Of a stretch of 63,872 nt of DNA, positions 8,210 to 15,737 are shown piece after piece. Positions within the stretch are counted from its first letter, which is position 1, and every line of letters starts with the position of its first letter. Source of the DNA: an uncultured Clostridia bacterium (GTDB lineage: Bacteria > Bacillota > Clostridia > TANB77 > CAG-508); assembly GCA_934168305.1 (NCBI GenBank), contig CAKPNF010000010.1, positions 1 through 63,872 of the forward strand, given 5' to 3'. The notes under the pieces are model-generated. The model did no database searches and was not told where the DNA came from. It saw only the letters and a program-made list of their open reading frames with translations. A program made the position numbers and the translations under genes.

Positions 8210-8318
8210 ATTGATTGATATTTGTATCAATCGTTAGGAGAACCGAAAAAAGTTGTAGATAACTACGTCAACGGCACCAACGAAGAAAAGAGAGTTTTAA
8301 AACTCTCTTATTTTTTTG
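8210..8318 (+). ncRNA. Candidate structured small RNA, about 105 nt
   Basis: The stretch lies between a TATAAT box and a strong terminator and carries no plausible open frame. Three stems can be drawn: ATTGATA / TATCAAT near the 5' end, a central hairpin in which GTTG pairs with CAAC and GTAG with CTAC around an ATAA loop, and a terminator AGAGAGTTTT / AAAACTCTCT followed by seven Ts. The unpaired GAACCGAAAAAAG segment is purine-rich. It does not match a riboswitch class I can name. The next gene's ATG is 120 bases further on, past the terminator, so either a stand-alone RNA or a leader attenuator for the sigma-factor gene is possible. Confidence 0.45.
8288..8318 (+). terminator. Terminator ending the candidate small RNA
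   Basis: AGAGAGTTTT and AAAACTCTCT form a near-perfect stem followed by a T7 run at 8311-8317. Confidence 0.85.
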
Positions 8319-8437
8319 TAATTAAAGAGATTAAATAAAAACAAATAATCAACAGAATTTTTAAGATAAAAAATGTTACCTTTATGAAAAAAATGGTAAT
8401 ATATAAATAGATATCTAAAAAGGAGCTCTAAAGAAAA

Positions 8438-8996
8438 ATGAATAATAAAAAAATAAAGGTGTATATTATTGACAAAAAAATTGACATAGAAGAAATAATA
8501 AAAGATTTTGCACGGTTACGTATATATCATCATAAAAAACAATGAATCAACATTTAGTAATGAAGATATAGAAGAAATTGCATCAGATGTATTCCTAACT
8601 ATATGGAAGAATAAAGAAAAGCTAGATATTAATAAAGAGATTGCACCATATATTGCAGGAATAACAAGAAATTTAATATTAAAAAAGAAAAGGAAAGTCA
8701 AAGGTAATGTAGAAGATATTGAAGATTTACAAAATTATTTATATGAAGAAATTGATGTAACTCATAAGCAAATAGAAGAAAATGAGAAAATAAATATGCT
8801 TAATAATTTATTAAGCAAAATGAAAGAAGAGGATAAAAATATTTTTACATATTATTATTACAAATCTAAGAAAATAAAAGAAATATCAATAATGATGGGA
8901 ATATCTGAAATTAAAGTGAAATCAAGATTATCAAGAATACGAAAAAAATTAAAGAAAGAATTAGAAAAAAGGGGGTATAGTTATGGAAAGAGATAA
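8438..8996 (+). pseudogene. ECF-type RNA polymerase sigma factor, frameshifted
   Basis: The 3' part, readable from a TTG at 8508, encodes sigma-70 region 2 (DIEEIASDVFLTIWKN, then APYIAGITRNLI) and a region 4 helix-turn-helix (KKIKEISIMMGISEIKVKSRLSRIRKKL). The normal N-terminus lies in another frame: an ATG at 8438 with AGGAG upstream gives YIIDKKIDIEEIIKDF. Skipping the G at 8510 joins IIKDF directly to HGYVYIIIKN, the expected continuation. The joined protein would have about 185 residues. So there is one extra base, by mutation or assembly error. The gene overlaps its membrane partner at 8983 by 14 nt, as usual for sigma/anti-sigma pairs. Confidence 0.8.
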
Positions 8997-10131
8997 AATA
9001 ATAGAAAATATTATAAAAAAATCACAAATGAAAATAGCTGTATCTGAATTTATAAAGGAGGAAAAAAACATGCCAAAATTTAATAAAATTACAAAAGCCG
9101 TAGCGACAGTTGTTATAACTTTAGGTATTGGAACTGGACTTGTGTATGCAGCAGGAACAGTAGCATATGAAAAAATATGGAAACAACCAGAAAGTTATAA
9201 AATTAATAATCAAAATGTAACAGAGGAAGATAAGGCAAAATCTATATCTGAAGAAGAAGCGGAGAAAATAGGAAATGATTATTTAAAGAAAATAGGGTTT
9301 GATGAAGAAACTATAAAAAATTTAAAATTACAAAAAGAGTTTTTAAATTATGATAATGTATGGTTTGTTAATTCAGAAAAAGTATCTATGGGAATTGATG
9401 CAGAAAATGGAAAAATAAAATATGTTAATATACCTACTTGGAATTATAAAATTCCTTATAATTATGGTATAACTGGAGAAGATGCTAAGAAAGTTGCTAA
9501 AGAGTTATTGAAAAAATATATAACAGAAGATAATGTGGAAGATTATGAACTTGTAAAATTAACAAGAAATATGGAGACAGATGAGGCATCTTATATTTGG
9601 TATGCTGACTTTTATAAAAAGTATGGAGATTTAATAAATGAGTCTGAAAAGGTTAGTATTGGATGGGTACCAACAATAAATGGACTATATTCTTTAAGTT
9701 TTGAGGATATACCATATGAAAATAATGAACAAAAAATATCAAAAGAAGAGGCAATAAAAATAGCAACGGAAAAAGATCAAAATATAGAAAAAAATAAAAG
9801 TATATCAGAAACTAAAGCGGAAATTAGAATTAAACAAATGAACACAGAAGTTTATATGAGAGAAAATAATAAAGATGAATATGAAAAAGGAATGCTTAGC
9901 TATTTAGAAAAAACAGGAGAAAATACATATAAATTTAAAGATGATGCTGTTATGTATAAAACAGATAAGAGGGCAAGAAAGGTATGGTGTGTTGTTGTTA
10001 AATATTCTGATAATAAATCTTTTTCTTATTATGTTGATTGTACGACTGGGGAAATTATTGGAGGCAAAGCTTTAGATGTTTTATATGAGGATGAAATATT
10101 AAAAAATGATTCAAATAATTTGGTTAATTAA
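8983..10131 (+). CDS. Anti-sigma-like membrane protein with PepSY/YcdB-type repeats
   Basis: This 382-residue protein has a short cytoplasmic N-terminus (residues 1-36), one membrane segment (about 37-57, VATVVITLGIGTGLVYAAG) and a large outside part. That part contains repeated PepSY/YcdB-like units: SISEEEAEKIGNDYLKKIG, then GITGEDAKKVAKELLKKY, then KISKEEAIKIATEK, and finally YYVDCTTGEIIGG. The start overlaps the ECF sigma factor by 14 nt, and GGGGG precedes the ATG. The pairing suggests that it sequesters the sigma factor and senses something outside. Whether the small N-terminus is enough to bind sigma is uncertain. A terminator follows. Confidence 0.72.
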   Translation: MERDKIIENIIKKSQMKIAVSEFIKEEKNMPKFNKITKAVATVVITLGIGTGLVYAAGTVAYEKIWKQPESYKINNQNVTEEDKAKSISEEEAEKIGNDYLKKIGFDEETIKNLKLQKEFLNYDNVWFVNSEKVSMGIDAENGKIKYVNIPTWNYKIPYNYGITGEDAKKVAKELLKKYITEDNVEDYELVKLTRNMETDEASYIWYADFYKKYGDLINESEKVSIGWVPTINGLYSLSFEDIPYENNEQKISKEEAIKIATEKDQNIEKNKSISETKAEIRIKQMNTEVYMRENNKDEYEKGMLSYLEKTGENTYKFKDDAVMYKTDKRARKVWCVVVKYSDNKSFSYYVDCTTGEIIGGKALDVLYEDEILKNDSNNLVN

Positions 10132-10144
10132 TTAAATATGTATA

Positions 10145-10203
10145 TAAAAAATAATAAGTTTAAAATATAAATTTAAATATTTTTAACTTATTATTTTTTA
10201 TGT
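10145..10203 (+). terminator. Terminator after the sigma/anti-sigma pair
   Basis: Arms AAAAAATAATAAGTT and AACTTATTATTTTTT surround a 25-base AT-rich centre. Confidence 0.7.
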
Positions 10204-10255
10204 ATTATATATTTGAAAACTTAATTTTACAATTATATTACATTTGTTAAATTCA

Positions 10256-10284
10256 TTGACGAAAAAAAACAGCAATGATATAAT
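10256..10284 (+). promoter_or_regulatory. Promoter of the dockerin/cohesin pair
   Basis: TTGACG (10256-10261), a 17-base spacer and TATAAT (10279-10284), about 73 bases before the GTG start. Confidence 0.7.
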
Positions 10285-10356
10285 AAAGTCGATAAAATGG
10301 GAAAAATTACAAAAAAGATAAATAATCGAAAAACGAAAGAATAGGAGGACAAACAA

Positions 10357-12096
10357 GTGAATAAAACAATAAAAATTATATCAATAATTTTAATTTTAAC
10401 AACAATAATAAACATATTAACATTAGCAATGTTCGGCAATAAAACATATGCAGTAACACAAAGTACTAGTACAGACATAAATAGCATAAATAATTCAAAA
10501 TATCCTGGAATCAAAGAAAGAATTAAACAATTGCAAAGTAAGTATCCTAACTGGAACTTTAAAATATTATATACAGGATTAGATTGGAATGAAGTAATAT
10601 CAAATGAATATACAGGACATGGAAGTTCTCCTAAAAATCTAGTATATAAAACATCAAATTACCAAGGACAATGGATATGTGCAATATGTGGAGAAAAAGG
10701 ATATGATAATGGTAATTGGAAATGTGCATCAGAACAAGCAATAAAATATATGATGGATCCAAGAAATTCAATAAATGCATCTGATATATTTCAATTTGAA
10801 GAATTAACTAATACAGGATGTGATGTAAATGTTTTAAAATCTATGACAAAAGGAACATTTTTAGAAGGACACGAACAGGGAATAATAAATGCATCTAATA
10901 ACAATAATGTAAATGCTTATTATATAGTTGCAAGATTGATTCAAGAACAAGGAAAAGAAGGAACAGTACTAGCTAAAGGAACAGGATATAACGGACAATA
11001 TGTAGGATATTATAATGCTTTTAATATAGCAGCATCAGGAAATTCAACAGCTAAAATATTAACAAATGCTCTAGCATATGCACAAAAGAAAGGGTGGACA
11101 AGTTTAGATGCATCAATAAATGGAGGTATAAGTTTTTTAGCAAAACAATATATTCAAAAAGGACAAAATACATTATATTTACAAAAATTTGATGTTGAAG
11201 CAACTAATGGATTATATTCAAATCAATATATGCAAAATATTTTAGCAGCACAAAATGAGGGGACAACATTAAGAAATACATATATAAATATAAACTCAAT
11301 GTCATCATCACATACATTTATAATTCCAGTATATGAAAATATGCCAAAAGAAATCTGCAGTAGACCAGATACAAATGGAACAAGTGTTACTGATAAAGAT
11401 GTAGTTAAAGTAAATGTTGATAGTACACTAAGAATAAGAAATAATCCTAATGGTAATGAAATTGTTGGATGGTTATATAAAAATGAGATTGTAACAAGAT
11501 TAGAAAAAGCAACATCTAAAGTTGGGGGAACTTATTGGGACAAAATTCAGAAATCTAATGGCACAATAGGGTATGTTGCCAGAGAGACATATGAAAACGA
11601 AGGAACATATAAATTATATTTGGTTCCAATAAATGAAAATAATAATAACAACAATAATAACAACAATAATAACAACAATAATAACAATGATAATAAAAAT
11701 ACTGGAGCTGATACTTCTAAAGTGAAAATTGATAAAACTAATAATATAATAACAGTTGTTCCAAGTGCTATTGCAAATGATATATTAGAAGCTTTTAGCG
11801 GTTCAATTAAAATAACAAAAGCTGATGGTAGTTTTCTTAATGGTGGTAATGATTTAATGGCAACAGGTTTTATTGTAGATGATAAGTATACAGTTGTAAA
11901 AAAAGGTGATTGCAATGGAGATGGAGTAACGAATTCATTAGATGCAGCTGTTATTTTAAGATATACTGTAGGACAATATGGTTTAAAGGATAGTTATTTT
12001 AAAGCCGGTTCTATTTCAAATAATGGTAATGTAACATCATTAGATGCTGCAAAAATATTAAGATATGCAGTAGGTCAATATAATTTAGATATATAA
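10357..12096 (+). CDS. Secreted glucosaminidase (autolysin) with SH3 and dockerin domains
   Basis: This 579-residue wall hydrolase starts at a GTG after AGGAGG. Domain order: a signal peptide (1 to about 34), an N-terminal region with a CAICGEKG zinc-like pair near 108, a LytD-type N-acetylglucosaminidase domain (about 150-310, with YIVARLIQEQGKEG and YYNAFNIAASG), a bacterial SH3 domain (about 345-425, STLRIRNNPNGNEIVGWLYK), a poly-Asn linker (427-442), a short beta region, and a C-terminal type-I dockerin from residue 516. The first dockerin loop, DCNGDGVTNSLD, has all calcium ligands; the second (SISNNGNVTSLD) is degenerate. The next gene encodes a membrane-anchored cohesin-like protein 25 nt downstream, so the enzyme is probably held on the cell surface by cohesin-dockerin binding. 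Confidence 0.85.
   Translation: MNKTIKIISIILILTTIINILTLAMFGNKTYAVTQSTSTDINSINNSKYPGIKERIKQLQSKYPNWNFKILYTGLDWNEVISNEYTGHGSSPKNLVYKTSNYQGQWICAICGEKGYDNGNWKCASEQAIKYMMDPRNSINASDIFQFEELTNTGCDVNVLKSMTKGTFLEGHEQGIINASNNNNVNAYYIVARLIQEQGKEGTVLAKGTGYNGQYVGYYNAFNIAASGNSTAKILTNALAYAQKKGWTSLDASINGGISFLAKQYIQKGQNTLYLQKFDVEATNGLYSNQYMQNILAAQNEGTTLRNTYININSMSSSHTFIIPVYENMPKEICSRPDTNGTSVTDKDVVKVNVDSTLRIRNNPNGNEIVGWLYKNEIVTRLEKATSKVGGTYWDKIQKSNGTIGYVARETYENEGTYKLYLVPINENNNNNNNNNNNNNNNNNDNKNTGADTSKVKIDKTNNIITVVPSAIANDILEAFSGSIKITKADGSFLNGGNDLMATGFIVDDKYTVVKKGDCNGDGVTNSLDAAVILRYTVGQYGLKDSYFKAGSISNNGNVTSLDAAKILRYAVGQYNLDI
11641..11688 (+). repeat. 12-bp tandem repeat encoding a poly-Asn linker
   Basis: The unit AATAATAACAAC is repeated nearly four times, in frame, within the glucosaminidase gene between its SH3 and dockerin parts. 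Such a repeat can change length by slippage without shifting the frame. Confidence 0.9.
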
Positions 12097-12121
12097 TAAT
12101 TTAAAAGAAAGGTAAAAGATT

Positions 12122-13540
12122 ATGAAAAAAACAATAAAGATATTTTTAATGTTTCTATTTATTGTTGCAACATATAATGTTGTTTCTAAAGCAGCAATAT
12201 CAGCAACATCAAAAACAGTTAATTCAGGAGAAAATGTGTCAATATTGGTTACTTCAAATGTACAATTATCTGCATATACAGTTAAAGTAACAGGATATAA
12301 TGGATTAACATTTGTAACTAGTTCTGGTGGTTCAGGAGCTGGAACTACAAGTATTTCAGATGCTAAGGCGACAGGAGGAATGACAAGTTTAGCTACATTT
12401 AAATTTAGAGTTCCAACAGTTGAAAGTGACCAAACATATCAAGTAACGTTTTCTGCTACAGGTATGGGAGATGTGAACTTAAATTCTGTTCCAGATTCTT
12501 CATGTACAGCTAATATAACTGTAAAAGGTAGTAATCAAAATACGGGAGATACAACAAATAATAATCAAACAAATTCTAATACGGAAAAACCAGAATCTCC
12601 TACAACAAAATCAAGCAATGCAAATGTAAAAATGATTACAACATCACCAATTGATTTTTCAGGATTTAAAGCCAGTAAAACATCTGGGTATGCAGTTACA
12701 GTAGAAAATAATGTAGATAAAATTAATGTAAATGTAAGCAAAGAAGATTCAAAAGCAAGTGTATCATTATTAAATAAAACAAACTCAGATAAAGGCAAAT
12801 CTTGGGTATATTTAGCAGAAGGAAATAATGAAATAAATGTTACCGTTACATCAGAAGATGGAAAAAATCAAAAAACATATACAATAAATGTAACAAGAAA
12901 AGCAAAGGATGAAAAAACAGATGAAAAAGAAAATACAGATGAAAAAGAAAATACTGAAGAAATAAATGAAAATACAGAAACAGAACCAAAAGAAGAAACA
13001 TTTGGATTATCAGAATTAAAACTTGAAGGATTAGAACTTAGTCCTGAATTTAAAACAGACATATATGAATATAATGTTGATTTGAAAGAAGATTTAGAAA
13101 AATTGAATATAACAGCATTAGCAACAAAAGAGAACTCAAATATTGAAATTACAGGAAATGAAAATTTAAAAGAAGGCGAAAATATAATTACTATTATAGT
13201 AAAAGGTGAAAATGATGCAGAAACAGTTGCATATCAAGTAATAGTAAATAAAATTGTAGAAAAACAGGAAGATACATCAAACCAAACTAATCAAGATAAA
13301 ATGAAAAAAATAATTATATTATCAGTTGCTGGAGGAATAATTGTTATAATAATTGTAGCTGTAATATTAAAAAATAAGAAATCAAAAGGATTAAATGGTG
13401 GATATATACCATATGAAAATTTAAATGATGAATATGATGAAGAAAATGATAATCAAATAGTTGAAGATACAGAAGATGATGAATTTTATGAAGAAAAACC
13501 TAAAAAGAAGAAACATTCAAAGGGAAAACGTTTTAAATAA
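12122..13540 (+). CDS. Membrane-anchored cohesin-like protein with cadherin-like domains
   Basis: This 472-residue surface protein has a signal peptide (1-25), then a beta-sandwich at about 26-137 (ISATSKTVNSGENVSILVTS ... LATFKFRVP) that fits the cohesin/carbohydrate-binding immunoglobulin-like fold, a Thr/Asn-rich linker, and two cadherin-like (PF12733-type) beta domains at about 170-258 and 295-378. Their NNEINVTVTSEDGKNQKTY and GENIITIIVKGENDAETVAY stretches are typical. A membrane helix (about 392-412) and a cytoplasmic tail of Asp/Glu then Lys residues end it. It follows the dockerin-bearing glucosaminidase by 25 nt with the AGAAAGG ribosome site between them. The cohesin assignment rests on fold pattern and context, not on a diagnostic motif. 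Confidence 0.72.
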   Translation: MKKTIKIFLMFLFIVATYNVVSKAAISATSKTVNSGENVSILVTSNVQLSAYTVKVTGYNGLTFVTSSGGSGAGTTSISDAKATGGMTSLATFKFRVPTVESDQTYQVTFSATGMGDVNLNSVPDSSCTANITVKGSNQNTGDTTNNNQTNSNTEKPESPTTKSSNANVKMITTSPIDFSGFKASKTSGYAVTVENNVDKINVNVSKEDSKASVSLLNKTNSDKGKSWVYLAEGNNEINVTVTSEDGKNQKTYTINVTRKAKDEKTDEKENTDEKENTEEINENTETEPKEETFGLSELKLEGLELSPEFKTDIYEYNVDLKEDLEKLNITALATKENSNIEITGNENLKEGENIITIIVKGENDAETVAYQVIVNKIVEKQEDTSNQTNQDKMKKIIILSVAGGIIVIIIVAVILKNKKSKGLNGGYIPYENLNDEYDEENDNQIVEDTEDDEFYEEKPKKKKHSKGKRFK

Positions 13541-13543
13541 GAT

Positions 13544-13572
13544 TTAAGCAGAGTTTAACTCTGCTTAAAAAA
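13544..13572 (+). terminator. Terminator after the cohesin-like gene
   Basis: Perfect arms TTAAGCAGAGTT and AACTCTGCTTAA are followed by an A-rich and T-poor tail. The stem is strong but there is no long T run. Confidence 0.7.
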
Positions 13573-13595
13573 ATTAATAAAATACAAAAATATGT

Positions 13596-13624
13596 TTGAC
13601 ATTTTTTTGTTTGTATGATATTAT
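13596..13624 (+). promoter_or_regulatory. lexA promoter
   Basis: TTGACA (13596-13601), a 17-base spacer and TATTAT (13619-13624), 30 bases before the ATG. No GAAC-N4-GTTC box is visible, so the LexA site in this lineage may differ. Confidence 0.75.
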
Positions 13625-13653
13625 ATACGAAAATTAGAAATGGAGTGATATAT

Positions 13654-14304
13654 ATGCCAAGAAAAAGACCTGAATTAAATGGTAGAGAAAAATCAATATT
13701 AAGATACATAGAAAAACAAATAATGAATGTGGGATACCCACCATCAGTAAGAGAAATTGGAAAAGCAGTAGGACTAAGTTCAACAGCAACAGTACATGGA
13801 TATTTGGCAAGATTAGAGGATAAAGGATACATTAAGAAACAAGATAAAAAAGGAAGAACATTAAGACTATTAAAAGGAACAGATGGAGAAGCTAAAAAAA
13901 CATCATCAAAAGATTTCTATACGCAGAAAGAATTAGTAGAAGTTCCAGTAGTAGGAAAAATAACAGCAGGTATGCCTATTTTAGCTGTTGAAAATGTTAC
14001 AGATACATTCCCAATTCCAATTGATTTTGTAGGAAATTCAGACTGTTTCATGCTTACAGTTAGAGGAGAAAGTATGATTGAAGCTGGAATTTTAGATGGA
14101 GATTACATATTAGTAAGAAAACAAAATAATGCAAACAATGGAGAAATTGTTGTAGCATTAATTGAAGATGAAGCAACAGTTAAAACATTTTATAAAGAAA
14201 CAGACCATATTAGATTACAACCTGAAAATAGCACAATGGACCCAATAATAGTTCCAAATTGTGAAATTTTAGGAAAAGTTTGTGGTGTATTTAGAAAGAT
14301 GTAA
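13654..14304 (+). CDS. lexA: LexA repressor
   Basis: This 216-residue SOS repressor and self-cleaving serine protease has an N-terminal winged helix (about 1-70; recognition region GKAVGLSSTATVHGYL). The cleavage site is Ala105-Gly106 in ITAGMPI. The catalytic pair is Ser140 (RGESMIEAG) and Lys177 (EDEATVKTFY). GGAGTGAT before the ATG at 13654 sets the start; the frame extends 13 codons upstream into the promoter region. It is monocistronic or co-transcribed with the HAD phosphatase 27 nt later. Confidence 0.96.
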   Translation: MPRKRPELNGREKSILRYIEKQIMNVGYPPSVREIGKAVGLSSTATVHGYLARLEDKGYIKKQDKKGRTLRLLKGTDGEAKKTSSKDFYTQKELVEVPVVGKITAGMPILAVENVTDTFPIPIDFVGNSDCFMLTVRGESMIEAGILDGDYILVRKQNNANNGEIVVALIEDEATVKTFYKETDHIRLQPENSTMDPIIVPNCEILGKVCGVFRKM

Positions 14305-14331
14305 TAGTGAATATTTTAGAGAGGAAAAATA

Positions 14332-14982
14332 ATGATTAAAAGAGTTATATTTGACATTGATAATACTCTAATTCCATGGAAAGAAGAATATTATAATGAA
14401 ATAAATAAAGTTTTAGATTCTTTAAATATCGAACATACGCAAGAAGATTATAATAAAATAAAAGAAGCTTTTAGTGAATATGAAAATGAATATTACACAT
14501 TTGATAGAAAATTAATGTTACAATATATAAACAAATACACTAAAAAACAATATCCTGAAGAATTTATATATGGATGTACAAATAGATGGGCAGATAGTGT
14601 ACCACAAAAATTAGATGAAAGTATAATAAATGTGTTAGTATATCTAAAAAATAAATATCAAATGGTTATTTTAACAGATTGGTATGCTGACCAACAAATA
14701 GAGAGATTAGAAAAATTAGATATCTTAAAATATTTTTCCAAAGTATATTCAGCAGAAAAAGTGAAAAGAAAACCATTTAAAGAGGCTTTTTTACAGGCTA
14801 TTGGAGATAATAAACCAGAAGAATGCATTATGATTGGTGACAACTTTGAGAGGGATGTAAAAGGAGCATTAAATGCCGGATTGAAAGCAGTTTATTATAA
14901 TCCAAAAAACAATGTAGAAAAAAAAGAAAATAGAAAATATTATACAATTTTAAAATTAGATGAATTGACAGAACTTTTGTAA
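14332..14982 (+). CDS. HAD-family hydrolase (YjjG/phosphatase type)
   Basis: This 216-residue HAD phosphatase carries motif I FDIDNTLI (nucleophile Asp8), motif II LTDWYAD near residue 117, a lysine of motif III in KVKRKPFKEAF, and motif IV MIGDNFERDVKGALNAG. The helical cap between motifs I and II (about residues 16-85) is the C1 type, as in nucleotide or small phosphate-ester phosphatases. GAGGAAAAATA precedes the ATG. The substrate cannot be inferred from sequence. It follows lexA closely but has no known link to SOS. Confidence 0.85.
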   Translation: MIKRVIFDIDNTLIPWKEEYYNEINKVLDSLNIEHTQEDYNKIKEAFSEYENEYYTFDRKLMLQYINKYTKKQYPEEFIYGCTNRWADSVPQKLDESIINVLVYLKNKYQMVILTDWYADQQIERLEKLDILKYFSKVYSAEKVKRKPFKEAFLQAIGDNKPEECIMIGDNFERDVKGALNAGLKAVYYNPKNNVEKKENRKYYTILKLDELTELL

Positions 14983-15023
14983 TATATATAACATAAGTTC
15001 ACAAAAAATTTACAAAAAATAGA

Positions 15024-15052
15024 TTGACAAATGACATGGTGTCACATATAAT
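15024..15052 (+). promoter_or_regulatory. Promoter of the TetR/ABC exporter operon
   Basis: A consensus promoter: TTGACA (15024-15029), a 17-base spacer and TATAAT (15047-15052). The spacer contains the first TetR operator. Confidence 0.85.
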
Positions 15053-15068
15053 ATATGACACAGTGTCA
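15032..15068 (+). promoter_or_regulatory. Twin TetR operators
   Basis: Two palindromes share the pattern TGACA-N3-TGTCA: TGACATGGTGTCA (15032-15044, between -35 and -10) and TGACACAGTGTCA (15056-15068, around the transcription start). Their centres are 24 bp apart. Both would block RNA polymerase. They lie just before the TetR gene of this operon, so autoregulation is likely. Confidence 0.8.
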
Positions 15069-15109
15069 TTTTTTTGATTTTTATGTATATAGTAAAAGGT
15101 GGTGATAAT

Positions 15110-15737
15110 ATGCCAAAAGAAACATTTTTAAAATTGCCAGAAGAAAAGAAAGATAAAATAATAAAAGCAGCAAAGAAAGAATTTGAAAGAGTTCCATTAG
15201 AACAAGCTTCAATAAAAAATATAGTAAAGGATGCAGAAATTGCCAGAGGAAGCTTCTATCAGTACTTCGAGAGTAAAGAAGATTTATTACGGGTATATTT
15301 TAAATAGACATTTTAAAAAAATAAATGAAGAAATAAAGAATAATGTTATTTCAGCAAAAGGAGATATATTTAAAATATTTATTTCAATGTATGATTGTGT
15401 TGATAGTAATTTAATAAAAAATGAAAATATGGAATTTTATAGAAATATATTTGAAAATTTAAAGACAAGTGATGATAGTAAATTATTAAAAAAAATTATA
15501 GAAGAAAGACCAAAAAAAATCAAAGATTTTTATGAATATATAGATACTTCAAATTTAAGAGTAAATTCAAAAAAAGAATTTGAAGTTGTAGAAAAAATTC
15601 TATTTTCAATAACAACAAAAGCAATTGTTATGAGATTTAAATATACATCAAAAGAAGAAGCGAGAGAAGATTATTTAAAACAGATAGAATATCTAAAATA
15701 TGGAATTTTGAAACAAGGAAGGGAGAGCATATGTTAA
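15110..15737 (+). pseudogene. TetR/AcrR regulator of the ABC exporter, frameshifted
   Basis: The N-terminal frame (start 15110, ribosome site GGTGGTGAT) reads a TetR helix-turn-helix: ASIKNIVKDAEIARGSFYQYF, then ESKEDLLR. It then hits a stop at 15305-15307. Dropping one G from the GGG at about 15290-15292 gives LLRYILNRHFKKINEEIK and continues intact to 15737 as a normal TetR ligand domain, total about 208 residues. The stop overlaps the start of the first ABC subunit by 7 nt, and the promoter carries two matching palindromic operators. If real, the shift would inactivate the repressor and leave the exporter constitutively on. An assembly error is the simple alternative. Confidence 0.82.

Noticed and set aside
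11547..11915. Minus-strand frame rich in Leu
   Set aside because: It is the antisense of the poly-Asn repeat in the glucosaminidase gene and lacks a ribosome site.
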